DNA from: Climacteris rufus
Lineage: Eukaryota; Chordata; Aves; Passeriformes; Climacteridae
Length of the DNA: 64,000 nucleotides
Direction of reading: 5' to 3'
Assembly (NCBI GenBank): GCA_013398175.1
Contig: VZRZ01008718.1
Location: 1,101,425-1,165,424 of the forward strand
How positions within the stretch are numbered: the stretch's first letter is position 1; each line of letters starts with the position of its first letter. Under the pieces are notes generated by a model. It saw only the letters and a program-made list of their open reading frames with translations, was not told the DNA's origin and searched no databases. Positions 23,990 through 38,100 of this stretch are shown one piece after another. The position numbers and the translations under genes were made by a program.

Positions 23990-26900
23990 GGAACATATCA
24001 AATTTCACACAGAAAAGTTCAGTACATGAGAAAATGAATGAGTCAACTGGTTAAAGGTTGGTTTCCCAAACTTCTGACAGTGTTCTCTAAATATCAACAC
24101 TTTCTTTATTCTATGGCACACATTTGTATCTGTACCACTTCTAGACATTTTCTATCTCTACTCCAACAGTGTTAGTGTCATGGTGGTTGTCAAAAATTTA
24201 CAAGGGTTGAGTACATAGTTCTGTAGTTATTTAACATCACAGAAAATGTCTCAAACAAGTATATAGATTCAGCCCAATTTTATTTCAGTTGAATATACTG
24301 CAAGATATTTCTAGTCTATTTACAGTTAGAGAGATGCTGACAACATTTGTTTAAAGTGTTCTGCTTGGTTGGGGATTTTTATTTTTGTTCAAAAAATATT
24401 TATTTATTTCAAAATCTTTGGAAACAGAACCGAAGTCAGGAATTTTGTGGTTAAAACCTCAGATATTCGTGCTTTCCAAGTATTTCCCAAGTTTTTTATA
24501 TTCTATATGTTCTGCAGAATAATACGAAGGAATAAATTAATGGTAGTGAATTTATTAGAAAATTGTTTTCAGGCACAGAACACCAATTGTAATATCAAAT
24601 CACCAGTTACATGTTCAACCCATTGTCAATAATGTCACTTAATTGCATGCTGGGATATTAAATTCAATCCAAATGGTAAAATGTGTATTCAAGATTGATT
24701 AGTTTATTACATAAATGCATTAGCTGGTTACTTAAAATTGATTAACAAGGTTTCAGTTCAGTGCAGGAAATTGCTACGTTAATCCCAGCACTTCTCTCTT
24801 TATTCTCCAATTACATCAAACACACTACATCCACTGCAACTGGTGTGAAAAAAATTGCATTAGCCTTCTTCAGAAATTCTATCCATAAATCACAAGAGGC
24901 CCAAGACAGGATGTTTCATGAAGAGGTTTGCCTGTTTGATTTACAGTACATAAGCATGCTGGGAACTCAAAACAAAGAGTGCATCCTTCACAGCCCTGCT
25001 ATTTACTAAAAGTGGCATCCAAAGCACTTCAGCAGAATGGTGAATTTTAGTTGCCCACCTTGAAAAATATGATCTTGACAAAAAGTCCTGTTTGGTATAC
25101 ATTTTACTGTTGGAAAGCGATTCAATGCCACAGCCTTTGTATTTTAAATTCCCAAGGTGTTCATTGTTGTATATTTCAGCATATTTGGAAGTGAAGCCTG
25201 TGATTTGTCGGGCTGAGCAAATTTCACTTAAATAATGTCTCAACCTGATTAAGGTAGAGAAACCAAGTATTGCTTCAGTGAAGAGTCTGTAATCTGGTGG
25301 ATCTTAACACACCATCTTAGCATCAGGCTCTTCTTAAGGTAACAACGATATGATATTTTCCCTTAAAACTTGACTGTGTTGACTGCTGGTGCATGTGCAC
25401 ACATTTCAATGAAGTAGTTTTGGGGTTTGAAGAAATTCTCCAAAGTTCAAAAGTCTATGCTTTCCTCAGCCTGAGCTGATACAATTTTAATGTGAAGAGG
25501 AACTAATAAGGGTAATGGGAGAGACTGCGAACTAGTAATCACTTAGCATGATGAAGGCCTGCATATTCACGCTTCTTCCTAGTTCTTTTGGTATTGTTTC
25601 TGCTTTATTGTCAGGAATCACTACAAGAGTGATAAATGATACAATATAATGATCATAGTTAACACTAGCTTCACATCACTATGAACAAAAGTATATGCAT
25701 AAATACAAAGACAAATATATATATATATTTTATATGTTTATAGAAATAAATGTGGCTTAGAAATTTATAAAGTGACATTTGTTTCCATGTTTCTGTCCTG
25801 TTATGTGTGTTATTTATTTTTTTCTAATCAAGTATGCCAGTAAAACTTGTCTTTCAGATTCTATAAAACATACTAATAAAAATCTTATATTGAGCTCATC
25901 AATGTGCCATGGATATTCTTTGGAAGTTTGTTGACAGTAATGTGTGGCATAAGATGAATCCATTTTTTCCTTCCTTTTCACCATCTTTGAAATACTGAAA
26001 AACCGCTTATATAAACTAGATTGTTTTCAGTTTTATTTGATCAAAATTCAATTTTTTTCTCTTTTAATTACTTTTGTGTTTCATGAGCATATGTTTACTT
26101 TACAGATCCACAGTCAATTTATTACAAAAAGGTGGTTAAATCAGTCCCAATGGAGTTGCATGGTACTGCAACTACGATGCTTTACAGATCTAGCTAGTTG
26201 ATTTTATTCAGACAACTAACTCAGATGTCTTTAAACTGAATGATGCTCAATTATTTTGTTCATATAATTTGGTACCCTATACAGAATGAAGTAAAGATCT
26301 AATTTTAAAATATCTTCTAAAAGGAAAGAAATAAAAAAAATTATTTTTTGTTTTAATTCCTAGAAAGCCATTCTCATACATTGTTTTCTTCAGTGTGGGG
26401 TTACAAGAGAAGCTAACTTAGTCTGAGTTGTTGTACTCTGAATAGGTTTCTAGACAATGTATGCAAATAAATATCTAAACAAGCAATCTATAACTAAATA
26501 ATTTCATTTTCATCAAAACGCATTTAAATCCTAAGTCCTCAATAAAATTTCTTACTTTGCATGAACATCACCATTTTTTTTGATATTCTGTATTTAAACA
26601 CATTCTCTTCATTGAACCTTCTCTGATTTGTCAATTTTTTTTCAATGATATACACCAAAATAAGCCCCATGTTATAGTAACCACTTTACAGGACTCAAAT
26701 GATACGATAACTATAGTCATTCCACTTCTACTCAGTATTTATGCCTGAGGAGCACATGGACCATTTGACCATAATACTATACTGGGACCTTTCATTCTGC
26801 TCTTGGCCAGCTTTTTCTAAAATGCAGTCATTTATGTCACTGAAACACTAAATTGAAATCATGCAGACAGTCTTGTCATCACCTGATAGTCTCATTGGGA

Positions 26901-27275
26901 TATTTTAAATATAGGTAAAATGTTATGTATTTCCTGTTTGACTGGACCTTTCCAACTCTTCCAAAATTAACTGAAAAATCATTATTACAGCCAAATTCTT
27001 CTTGGATAGAAGATATAAAGACATGATAATTCCAGATCAGTATATAAAGCAGTGTAGACTTGCAACTCTGTTTACTGTAAGATTAAAAACTTGATACTTA
27101 TCATAGGGATATGAATATATCCTCTCAAAACTCCAAATAACTTAATTATTATTTAGTTCATAAGACTGATAATAGCTTTATTTCCAACTGGTACGTGACC
27201 AAAAAGTCAAAGAGCTCTCTTGTTTGCTATGTGATTTGAAAACTAAATTTTATGTTACTTCTGTTAATCACATAC
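23990..27275. other. AT-rich spacer, no gene recognised
   Basis: No supported coding or RNA gene. The stretch 24560-25250 has mixed, non-repetitive composition and could be conserved non-coding DNA, but that cannot be judged without alignment. A short (AT)n run lies near 25709-25730. Confidence 0.45.
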
Positions 27276-27625
27276 AGAATCACAGAAAGTCTAAGGTTAA
27301 TAGGGCCTTCCTGAGACAATGAATTCAACTTCTCCACTCAAAGCAGGGTCAGCTATAAGAGGTTACTCATGGCTGTATCAAATCAAGTTTTAAATATCTC
27401 ACAGAGATACACATAAAAAAATCTCTCCAGGCAACAGGTTCCAGTGTTTGACTACTCTAATGGTGGGGGAGAAAAAAAAAAGAAGTGGATTTTCACGTAT
27501 TTGCATATGTGTCTCCATGCTTTTGTCATGTCACTGGATGACAGTGAGAATAGTTGCTCTGCAGTCTTATTCTACCCTACATTGATTTTTTTATACATAT
27601 CTTTCCTGGAGTTTTATTACTTACG
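27276..27625 (-). mobile_element. Old CR1 LINE 3' fragment
   Basis: The plus strand starts ACAGAATCACAGAAAGTCTA and continues with AGGTTACTCATGGCTGTATC. It then shows CAGGCAACAGGTTCCAGTG and TTTTGTCATGTCACTGGATG followed by a CAGTGAGAATAG-type segment. This is the reverse complement of a CR1 3' region of the older type, in which the corresponding text runs from the tail through the CAGCCTGTTCCAGTG and TGTCCTGTCACTGG landmarks. Several insertions and deletions are present, including an A-run at 27471-27481. The inner boundary is approximate. Confidence 0.85.
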
Positions 27626-30600
27626 TTAGCTATAGTTTCTATCCTCCCGTCTAAGCATTTCTTTATTAGCTATTGACAGCTCTCCCTGCCCTCCATTACT
27701 CTGTGTGTGTTTGTGTCTGTCTGTATCCATGTTATGACTGCACACAGTGTGTCTAATGCTCTGCTCTAGCTGATATTTTATTATCAATGCTTTTCTTCTG
27801 TTCTCTATTTCAAAACATAAAACAAACAAATTCTCCACTCTTCCAAATGAAACGAGGCTGTCTGTGTGTGTGTTTTTATGTGTGTTTTGTCAATAATCAG
27901 ACTGTGTCTTCTGTGGACCTTGAGGACCTATCCATTCTGTATTTAAAACATTTCTCCAGATGCTTTTTTTTTGTTTTACTATTGTTTTTTGTTAAGGAAT
28001 TTAGGTCTTTCAAAACATGAAATGACAAACATTTCTACCTCCATTCTTGTGTCCCAAGAGATGCTGTTCATCAACACCATTTGGTTATCTTTCGCAATTG
28101 ATATGAACACACATGATTAGCCTTAAGAAAATTTGCCCTGAACTTGGACTTGTTTGGAGTCTTATTTTTTTTCTGAAAGGTAAGGATCAAATTTTTCTTA
28201 AAGAATCAATTGGCATATGAAAATACTCCTTAACCACTTTTAGGAAGCTAGATCTTTAAATACTCCTAAATCACCCTGACCTCCTGTTTTGTTTTATTTT
28301 ATTTTGTTTTTTTCTTGTATAGAGAGGGTTGAGTGTAGTGTTTTGACTTTTGATCCTGCATCAACAAATGTGATTCAAAACTTTATTCAAACCTGATTTG
28401 AATGCCTTCACTCATTAGATAATTATATATTTAGATATTATGGAGATTCCAGTGATCACTCTTTAACATTTTTCTTGGTGATAGAATACACAAATTTGCT
28501 TTTTTTGGATATTTTGAAATGTCCTAATGGATATCTCATGTTATGTTTTCATTTTAAGTATGGTCATGAAGAGTAAAAGTGTAAAGAAATTCTGCCTAAT
28601 TTGGCTGACATAACTATGCAAATGTTGGTATTTGTGTAGTTGGATGTTTAAAGTATATGTCACATCAATGGTATCTAGACAAGAACCTGCAACTGAGATT
28701 CTTGGCAGTTTGAAACTGAATAGATTGTAATTGAAAGATAATGATGTAGATCCTCTTTGATTTGTAAAAGTAGCATAATATTCCTTGTGTACCAAAAATA
28801 TGAAGAAAGAGATGTAAGCAAGAGAAAAAGAGAAGACAGAAAAAAAAAGGTCAAATGTTTAGCAGGTTGCATATGTATCTGAGATGAAATGTAATCTTTT
28901 AGAATAATTAATAAGGGGTTGGATGTTATCAGCTAGGTCTTGTCATCTAAGGTTTTGTGAGTTTGACTAACGTTCTGAAACCAGTGTAAATAAGCCTTCA
29001 GCTTTCAAAACCAATATCATGAATAGTGTTACGCTTCACTTTTGGAATAGCTGACAATGCTATCAAGGAAAGACAATTGACAATAATGACAATAGAACTT
29101 GAATTTGTTCTGTGCCACCTAGATGTTGTCTGAAACACATTGTCAATAGTTCCAAATATCAATGGAGAACTTTTTTTATTCTTTCTTTATCTTTTCCATT
29201 GCATGATAATCTCAATTAGCAGTCTAGTGCCTCTCACAATCACCATATTTTGCTTCGAAAAGTAGAGGAACACTTCTAGGAGAAGACAAAAGGGATGACT
29301 GTAAGTTTTTAAAAGGATGTAAAAATTTAAAACCATGCCACAGTAGCCTTATATATGAGAAAAAGGAGGTTAGAATAAAGACCCCTATACAGTATATCAG
29401 TTTTACTGCCTTAGTTTGGGTAAATAAATGAGAGAGTTCTTTCTAAATTGTGAAAGATGTGAGTATTTTAAATAAACATGACCATAATGTTGTTAAAGAG
29501 AAGGAGAGGCAGTTTGCCAAGAAAATGAAAAGCTTGAACTACACACTATGAAAGCAATGTGGGTTTTAATTCCTTCACATTTGAATTAAGACATATGTTG
29601 TCCCTTGTAACTCACACTATACCTGTTGAAGGCATCCTTTATCTGGCTGATTTGAAAGTGCTATGTGGTCTTGAGCAATCTCTCATGTTATCTTAACAGT
29701 ACAAGAAAACATTATCATAGCAAAAGGAAACTAAAACCCATTAGTTTAGTTTATTCCATGACCAAATTTGTTTGCTGCTACTCAAGCTGAGTAGTTCGTT
29801 ATGCTGAAATTAATCCTGGTAGAATCACAGGATGAAATCTTGGCTATTTTGAAATCAGTGATAAAACCCTGCTGAATTTCATGAGCCTAAACTATTTGGA
29901 ACAAAAAGAAAGAAGGCTTAAAAGCATAATGGATAATGTTGATTTCATGATGAGTGAAATTCTGATTGCTGTTTTTTAAGTCTGTCCAATCACTTCTCCT
30001 TTTTAAATGTTATTTTTAAAATTAATACCCTTGCAATTTTAAACAGATAGTATCTAAAGAATTCCCAGCTGTATGTTCAAAATGTTATTGGTAGAGGCAA
30101 AATCAAATACCTATTTCCACAACTGATCTTTCCATAATGTGTTGCAACCTGTATTGACTCCAGCTTTGAACATTTATCAAGATGCTTCTCCGGTGTGACT
30201 CTAACATCTTTTCTTGCTATTTTCTGCATAGAGCATGGAGGGAAAAATAAGAAAAGGAATTCTAAATCTGTAGTGAATAATCTATGCTTTCTCTAAAGGA
30301 AGCATGCTCTCTCGACACTTCTGCAGCACATGAAATTATTTTCTAGACAGTGTTTACAAAATTGGTCAAAAAGTGAAGGAGAACACTTAATACTTTTTTT
30401 TTTTTTTAATTAGAAAAGTCTCAGCACAACAGGTCTTCAGATTGTGAATTGCATCCAGATGATTTCAGCTTCTTGGCAGGAAGGAATTTTATTTAGGGAA
30501 AACAGTATCAGTTGAACTCTGGTATTATGTGCCTGTTCACACATGGTAAAATAACATGGCTCACCCTGTCTCCATTATGAAATTGAACATGGTTTACCAC

Positions 30601-31913
30601 AATAGAGTCAGGTTTAGTCAATTAGACAATGAACTTTGTCTGTATGCTTAGCAAATACTGAGGTATCATTAGAACAAAATAAATATGGAATGTTGTTTGT
30701 ACAAGGAGGTTTCTCCAAATTTGAGCTGCTTTTGGAGGACAGGCTGTGCCAATAGCTTCTCTCAAACAGTGAATTTAAGTGTTATTTCAAAAACCCTAAA
30801 AATAGTAAGACACAGGAGCATGGTAAAGACAGAAGCTAAAGAATAAAATGATCAGTTTCTAATACTGTATATGTATATCAGAGCAGATATTTACTCAAAC
30901 CTATTGGACAATTTCTAAATATCCCTTCATGAATTCACAGTTCAACCTAGAGATAATAAATAAATAAAAACAAATAAAAACCTGTCAGTATAAAACCATC
31001 ATTCCAACCAACAATCTGAGGGTGAAGCTAATTAAGATTCTGTATTCTTAACACTATAAATTTTTGGTAGCCTAAATCACATTTGTTGATTCTTACAGAG
31101 CTAAGAAAGAGCTGATAACATATAGTCCAAAGGATTTCTGAGTGTAACAACATAGACTTATGTATGTGCACTGTTTCCTTATCTCAGAGCTGGTTTAAGA
31201 AATAGGGTACTGGCAGTATATTTCAGCAATCCATAACAGAAAGCAAGTAATCAACATAAACATACCAACACCACGGCCTTGGAACTTAGTCATGACTAAC
31301 TACAGTTTCGTTGTGACATTTCTATGACTGTAGCATGGAGTTCTCCACAAGAAGGCTTTTTCACTTAAAACCACCACAACATCATAAAAAGCTAAAAGTG
31401 CAATATTTCTACACAAGAAACATGTTTTTGCCAGAGTAGGGAAAACTCATTTACTATTTTTACGTTAGAAAGTTAGATGCTATCTTAACCATGTTTTCCA
31501 TACATAGAGAGGAAGAGAAATTCAGTTATCTGTTTCCAATTAAATAAACTGTCTTTTAAAACTATGGCTGTCCTCATTTTAGCAAATACCATAATAACAG
31601 GACTATCCATTCTCATGGATCAGTATATGCAAGCTTTTACTGAGATTTTTTTTCCATCCTTATTGATATTGTAGCATGCTAGTAATAAGACAAAAAATAG
31701 CCTCTAACTAAAGGAATTTTTGTTTCTTTCTGCTGTAGCACCATTTTTTCCATATCAACCTCATTAAAGAGAATCAGTATCTGAGTTCAGACTGTGTTGG
31801 AAGCAGAACATTTAATGACCACAGTAAGCTGAAAAGTATTACATACATTTGTACTAGGGAACCCAGTGGTGCTAAGGAACTCTATGATGAGCTAGGGAAA
31901 TAATAATGAAATA
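27626..31913. other. Long AT-rich spacer, no gene recognised
   Basis: More than 4 kb of AT-rich DNA with no convincing gene, RNA or interspersed repeat. It has T-rich tracts near 28290-28320 and a T run at about 30393-30407. Confidence 0.5.
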
Positions 31914-31919
31914 TAATAC

Positions 31920-32479
31920 TGTCGCGGGTATAAAGCGCGAGTAACTCTGAGTCTTTTGTGTCAGTCCTGTTTGCCTAAATAACGCGACTCAGGCCTTATC
32001 TAGTCTCCGATCAGAGGCGAGCCGAGCATCAGAACTCCCGCAGAATCTTGGCTTAGCTCACGCACAGCGGTTTAATTTATGCAGGGAAATAAAGAGAAGG
32101 AGAAAGGGTTCTTTCCGCTTATCGCCAGTAGGTTTTATTCCTGCAATATGCTGCGGAGAAGACGGCCAAAATGGCGACCGGGGCGTGTTATAAAACTAGG
32201 GCAAGAGGAGGGCAGTCGGGAGAGCCAATCACTGCGGAGGACCACAATGATTGAGAGGGGCACCGGCCAGTGAGCCAGCGTCAGTAGCCGGCATGGGAAC
32301 CAATGAGCTGTTCCCCTGGGTGGGGACAGTCTCTGCTGCCCTGGGCCGGGACAGCCCCCGCCGAGCCGGGGCTGCACCATCCCAGCTGCCACGCGGGAGC
32401 GGGGAAAGGACCAACACCCCACGGGGGGGAAAGGACCCGACGGTCCCGGCCGCAAGCCACACGCAGAGGCACTACAACA
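31920..32479 (-). mobile_element. Solo LTR with perfect 6-bp TSD
   Basis: A 560-bp element begins TGTCGCGGGTATAAAG on the plus strand and ends CACTACAACA. It is flanked by perfect TAATAC duplications (31914-31919 and 32480-32485). In sense (minus) it reads TGTTGTAGTGCC, a GC-rich U3, the TATA box TTTTATAA (about 32188-32195), AATAAA (32134-32139), then U5 ending CCCGCGACA. A 6-bp duplication fits a class II (ERVK-like) retrovirus. CpG dinucleotides are abundant, suggesting limited age or protection from decay. No internal ERV sequence remains. Confidence 0.9.
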
Positions 32480-32485
32480 TAATAC

Positions 32486-35400
32486 TTTTTTTTCTAGGTC
32501 TCTGTTAAATTATTATCTTCTTGCACCACACAGAGTGTTTTCCTGAGGTGAAGTCAATGAACTCAGTGGAGCAAGATGAGGTCCATTTCTCACTGTCTTT
32601 CCATCTTGCCTTTTCGTCTTCCACTATTTTTTAAAGGAAAATGCTATCCCCCTTAAAATGAAGTACAGATTAATGTAATGTAGTTCCATAGAAATTACTA
32701 TATGTATCTATAAATTCTGAATCCAACAAAACTAATTTATTTTATTCTACAAATTGTTACATTCCTATCTATTTTGTAAGACTATAAAAGGAGGATTATT
32801 TCGGTTTGTTTGTTTGTTTTCTTAAATAATGTAAAATTATGTCCAGAGGTTCTGCAAAGGAGGGGTATTGGCAAGGAGAGGGTGTGCGGAACAGGACAAC
32901 AGGCAATACTGCAAAACTTGGAAATGTTCCACTTGATATTAAGTCTCTATTAACTGTCCAGTGATAGATGAATACTGTACAGTGAGTTTCCTATGTTCCA
33001 TTCCTGTTCTGATGTCACCACCAAGGACTTTTGAGCAGATTTCCTTTTGTTTTTTTTCTAATGAAGCTTCTCTGGAAAAATTAAGAGGACAACAAAGCTA
33101 AAAGACCTTTACAAGTTCTTAAAATAAGTCTTGGAGAAAGAAACAAAAATATAAAAAATAAGAAACTCAAGGAAAAACATTTCCCAGATCATTAAAAAAA
33201 ATGAACACAGTTACCACATTGATAGTGTTATGAGAAAGAGCATCTAGATCATAAAGAAGACAGATGGGCTTGAAACATGGAATAAGAACCAGGTGGACAT
33301 GAAGATTTGCACATGTAACTGAAGGAAATTTTTTTCTAATGTTTAGTCAGAACAAGGGTCTCTATTAACAAGTTTTTATGGGGTGAGAGGACTGGAAGAT
33401 TTGAAAAAAATAAAAGGCAGTGAGGAAGAGAATGTCCAGCATCGAACTGATTGTATCTTTTAGTGACATCAACCCCAGTGTCTTAATGCCTTCCTGATGC
33501 TTGTTTCCTATAATTAGTGAAATTGGAGATGGAAAGCCTTAGATTATAGCCTTAGAGAGGGAAATATTTTATTCAGATTGAAGAAAATGTGGGCAAAGAC
33601 AGTGTGAGTGTCCAGTGTTATTTGCTGTTTTTCTACTAACACTGACGGGAAATGAAGTGCTAAAACAAGAGGGGATTTTGGTTTTCATGGTTCGTACACT
33701 CTTGAAAAATTGTCAGATCCCATTATGTAGGTAAACTTTAAGATCCAAACACCTGTTTATATCTGTATTCTAAATATTGACACTGAGCTATCTGACATCA
33801 AAATTACTAACACAGTAGCCCTTGGCATGTTGAATACTCAGATACACTTTGTAAATCTACTACATTTACAGCATTTGAACTCATCTGGGGGAAAGCTGAA
33901 GCTCCATTTAATCCAATCCTCAACTGCATGTCATTTTTCATACTTTTTAATGAAACACGAGGATATCTATTAAAAAAGACAGTAGCACATCAGTATAAAT
34001 AATATCTTTTCCAATAGGAATTAACCATCTCACTGTCACAGATTAAGCAATAGAAAGGAATCACTGGACCTCAACTGGAATTTATGTTAATTCAAATTTC
34101 ACAAAACATATGGGCATACCCACCATCCTCATTGTAGCTTCCACAGTGTACAATTTTTCAAGTCACTGGAGATAAAAATATAATCTGGCCATTTGTGTGT
34201 TGAATTTTGCATACATTTAATACCAGCTTACATGACTGGACTAAGCATGACTGTGGAAAAGTATTTTTGAATGTGATATTTCATTTGTTAATGATGATAA
34301 AGTGAGAAAAACCAAAACAACAGGCATTGGTATGAAAAGAAATACAATTCTTACCTAAATGACTTGAGTCTACCTTGCCAAACTGCAGATACAATTCTTC
34401 ACAATCCAGTTATGCAGACAAAAGCATTTATAAGAACAAATTCCATTTTTGTATTAGTCTTGTAATAATCTGGCAAAAGTCTTATTTATGATTTTTATTT
34501 ATGACTTTGGTTTTGTTTTCCAGCTCTGGAAGGTGATGAGTAAAGTGATCACTATACATTAAAAAAAGATAATATTTACTTAGTAACATGTAGTAATTCA
34601 ATTCCTTTCAACTATATTCATACCCAGAAAATTAATATAATTTTAATATCAGCTTCAGATAACAAGCCCCATAAGCTACATTTCCCCTGTCTATACTGTT
34701 AATTAGTAGCTGAAAGTAAAAGTATAAATATGTGATATCAGAAAACCTGGTTCTCTAACATTTTGTGAAGTTGGTTCTTTGGGAATCAACAGAAGAGTAG
34801 TGGGACAATTGCCAGTGAATTTATTTGCCTGAAGTACAGCTTGCAAAACCTCACAGAAAAGGCGTGTGACTGTCAGAGAAGGTCTTCTAGGCCTGAAGAT
34901 GTTTGCACTTACTAGATTGCTACATATTGGAATTTCATAACATTAAGGTCAAGCTGAAAATAGACACAGTCAAAATGTTAAAGAATGAAGCTGATTTCAC
35001 CATTTGGAGGCATCAATGCCAGCATTTCCTCACAATTTTTTCCGTACAAGTTAAGAAGTTGAGAATCCTTCAGAAAGGTCTATTACCAGTATACGCAAAA
35101 GAATTGTCTTCATACTTGTGCAAAGAAAAGGCCTGTCAAGTAAATAACTGACAGATCCAAAAACAGATGATGTTACATTTTCATCATTTACAGTTACCAT
35201 TTTTATTCTGATTTCAAGAGTTAGAGAGGACTCGGCCTATTACAGAGAACATATTAAAGTGTAAGTATTTTCTTCATACACATAATCTGAATATATAATA
35301 AAGAGCAAATACAATGGAGGGAACCATCTGGTATTCTGAAACTAACTCAGAAGGTTTTTTATTGTGTGGAAAAAAAGACATAAAAAACTGTTTTAGGGTG

Positions 35401-37245
35401 AAGCTTTGTTGTTTGGATTTTTCTTTACAAAGAATTCATTATTCTGCCAGATATGGACTTAGCTTTTAAGGAATTGCTTCATAAACTTAATTAAACACAT
35501 TAATCCTTTAAAAGACAAATTAATGTTCTAAGTGATTGGTACAGCCAAGAGAGCTGAACTATAAATTCTGCTAAACAGGTGTATTCCATCTTTTTTCTAC
35601 TTCTTTTTTTTCTTCCTTTTTAATTATCTTGCTTTCATTCATGTTTTCTATATAATTTAAAACAGAAAATGTTGGTAAATCGGGAAAACTAGCTTTGATT
35701 ATAGCTTCTGAAATTTAAAATAAAAGAATCTATTTTGGGGACAACTGTAACTAAGTGATGTATTTGAAATATTAGTTGCTTCATTTAGTCACCTTTTTTA
35801 CAATGAAATAGGATAGACAGTGGAAAGACCAGGATATTTTCATCTTAAGAAGATGTATTTGAAAAGTCCCAGCTGGGATTCAGTTCTATCCTAACTTTAA
35901 AAAACAAGAGAAAGAAAGAGAAAGAGACAGAGGAGAATGAAAGAATGGAAAGAAAAGAAATGAAAGTTAAAGAAAGGAACGAAAAGAAAGCAAGAAAAGA
36001 GGAAAGCAAACAAGTAAGCAAGAAAGGAAAGGAAATTATGTACAAAACTATTTGACAAATCTACAACAAGCAGGAAGAATAATTTGAAAAAGCAATGATA
36101 CACAATTTTATGGCATTACCAGTAATTAGAATTACTGAGACTGAATGGCTAGATGAATGTGTATTTTTCTAGATTCTAAGCATACTTTACAGTTATGCCA
36201 AACTTAATAAAATTGTTTTAATTTTTAAAGACTACTGAATTCAGACAGCTAAACACCAGAAATATTATATAAAAATCCACAGACTGAAAAGATTTTGAAA
36301 TATTGTCTTCCTCCTTTGGGCAGGTAAATCAAAAGTTGCTGTTGGCCGAAACCATTCTACATTATCTGTTTAGCCTGATGAGCCATCTGGGATTACTGAT
36401 CTTCCATTATTTTCTGTGACATTCAGATTTCATCTGTTCATTTTCTATATGGATTGAAAACTAAATTTTCAATAAGGAGAAATCTTAATTTAATAAAGAG
36501 AATCTTTATCAAATACAATATTTAGAAGTATTTGTAGCAGCAGGTTGTCCGATGTGCTGTTGCATTACTCAAAATTGGAAGAAACGATGGTGTTTTTGTT
36601 GGGAACAGATCATTATGCACATACATGAACCTGTGGAGTCGCAGATCACATAGTAAGAGGAAATTATATTGCAAGGCCTTTTCTAAAAAAAACAAACAAC
36701 TTCAGGTGAAATTTCTAAAGTTAATAACTTAATGTTTTAGAAAATTTTCAAAATATGAGGATGGTTAAAGTAGGTTGTTTTTTGGTTTTTTTTCATTTTA
36801 AGCTCATTACCAACCTCAAACACTAAAAAAAAAGCACTTTAAAGCAGACCTTGAAAATTGTGATATTAAACAGTAGTAAAAATATAAAAAGGTTACATTT
36901 TTCTCATTGAATAGATCCTTCAAGAGATCTTGAAACCATGAAGAATATAAACTATCATTTAAAACCAAAACAAGAGTCTAAAAGTTTCCCAGATTCTTTG
37001 TGTATACCTGGAACATACTCCACTTCTCATTTAGCAAATACTGGTCAAAAGAGCAATTGAATACGACATCACTCAGTTTTTAGATTCTGGATTAGAGGTC
37101 AGAGTCTTTTGTGATCCTACTCATATGTCCTTGGAGCAGTCTAAAGGAAACTGTGGGAAATCTCCTACTCATTTCGAAGAAATCACAGTAGCTAAGATTC
37201 ATACAACCAAAGAAAGAACAAGAACAAAAATATTTCTGTAACTAT
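32486..37245. other. AT-rich spacer with a long purine tract
   Basis: No gene is supported. The only notable structure is the purine-rich tract at 35898-36033. A 66- to 68-residue Phe/Ser-rich minus frame over it is an artefact of that tract. Confidence 0.5.
35898..36033. repeat. Long GAAA-type purine tract
   Basis: About 135 bp of almost pure A and G on the plus strand, made of irregular GAAA, AGAAAG and GGAAA units. It is low-complexity DNA and not a coding region. Confidence 0.85.
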
Positions 37246-37250
37246 CCAGG

Positions 37251-38095
37251 TGTCGTGGTTTGAACTGCCCCAAAACTCCCACGAAAAGCTGCTTCCCTTT
37301 CCCCTCCCTCTGCTCAGCTGGACAGAGGAAAGGAATTTCTTCCAAGGTGAGATAAGGATACTGAGAGAAAAAATCCTCTAAGTGAATTTATTACAGAGTT
37401 AAAGGAGTAAGCAAAACATTCTCTTAAACACTTTCTCCCCCCTGCCCCAAAATCCCTCCCTCCTTCCCTCAGAAAGTAACGAGAACTGGGGGGGAATGGG
37501 GGGGTTCCTAGTCAGTTCATTCCTCAGATGTTTTTCTTCTTGGCAATTATTTGGAGAGGAAGCAGGTCCCCTTCTCACAAACACTGTGGCATTTTGCAGG
37601 AGTCCTTTTTCCCTCTTGGCAAGCAGTCCCCCTGGTNAAAGTCCCTCCTGTAGGAGTCCACACCTCCTGCTCCAGCGTGGGGTGGATCTCAGCTCCTTCG
37701 TGTATCCTCAGGGTGCAGGGAAACACTGCATTGGTACAGTCCTTACCACAGGCTTCGAGGATGTCTATTAGAAGCACCTCCTCCTCCTCCTTCTGACTTT
37801 GTTGGTGTCCACATCTGTTGTTTCTTCTACACGCTGTACTCCTTCTTCCCTGTCTATCTACATCTACTGGTGCGCGTGTGCATACTACCGTGACTCCTTC
37901 TTAAATATGTTGTCACAGAGGCGTTACCTTCCTCTCTAACTGGCCCAGCTGTGGCTTCCACAGCATGTCCATCTTCAGAGCCATCAAGGATAGGCCCTGG
38001 CCAGACAGCTGTGGAAGCTTCTGGCATCTTTTTACAGGAGCCATCTTTCTGGCCCCTACCACACCCAAAAAACCAGACCCTGTCAAACCACCACA
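37251..38095 (-). mobile_element. ERVL-like solo LTR with perfect 5-bp TSD
   Basis: An 845-bp element starts TGTCGTGGTTTGAAC on the plus strand and ends CAAACCACCACA, flanked by perfect CCAGG duplications (37246-37250 and 38096-38100). In sense it reads TGTGGTGGTTTGACAGGGTC, then a TATTTAAG-type TATA box (37901-37908), AATAAA (37387-37392) and the end AAACCACGACA. It is the same family as 9390-11406 and 58537-59637, but shorter, apparently through internal deletion in U3 or R. The 5-bp duplication fits ERVL-type integration. One ambiguous base (N) lies at 37637. Confidence 0.92.
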
Positions 38096-38100
38096 CCAGG

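Noticed and set aside
35845..36103. Phe/Ser-rich minus frames of 66-68 residues
   Set aside because: They are pure artefacts of the long purine tract.
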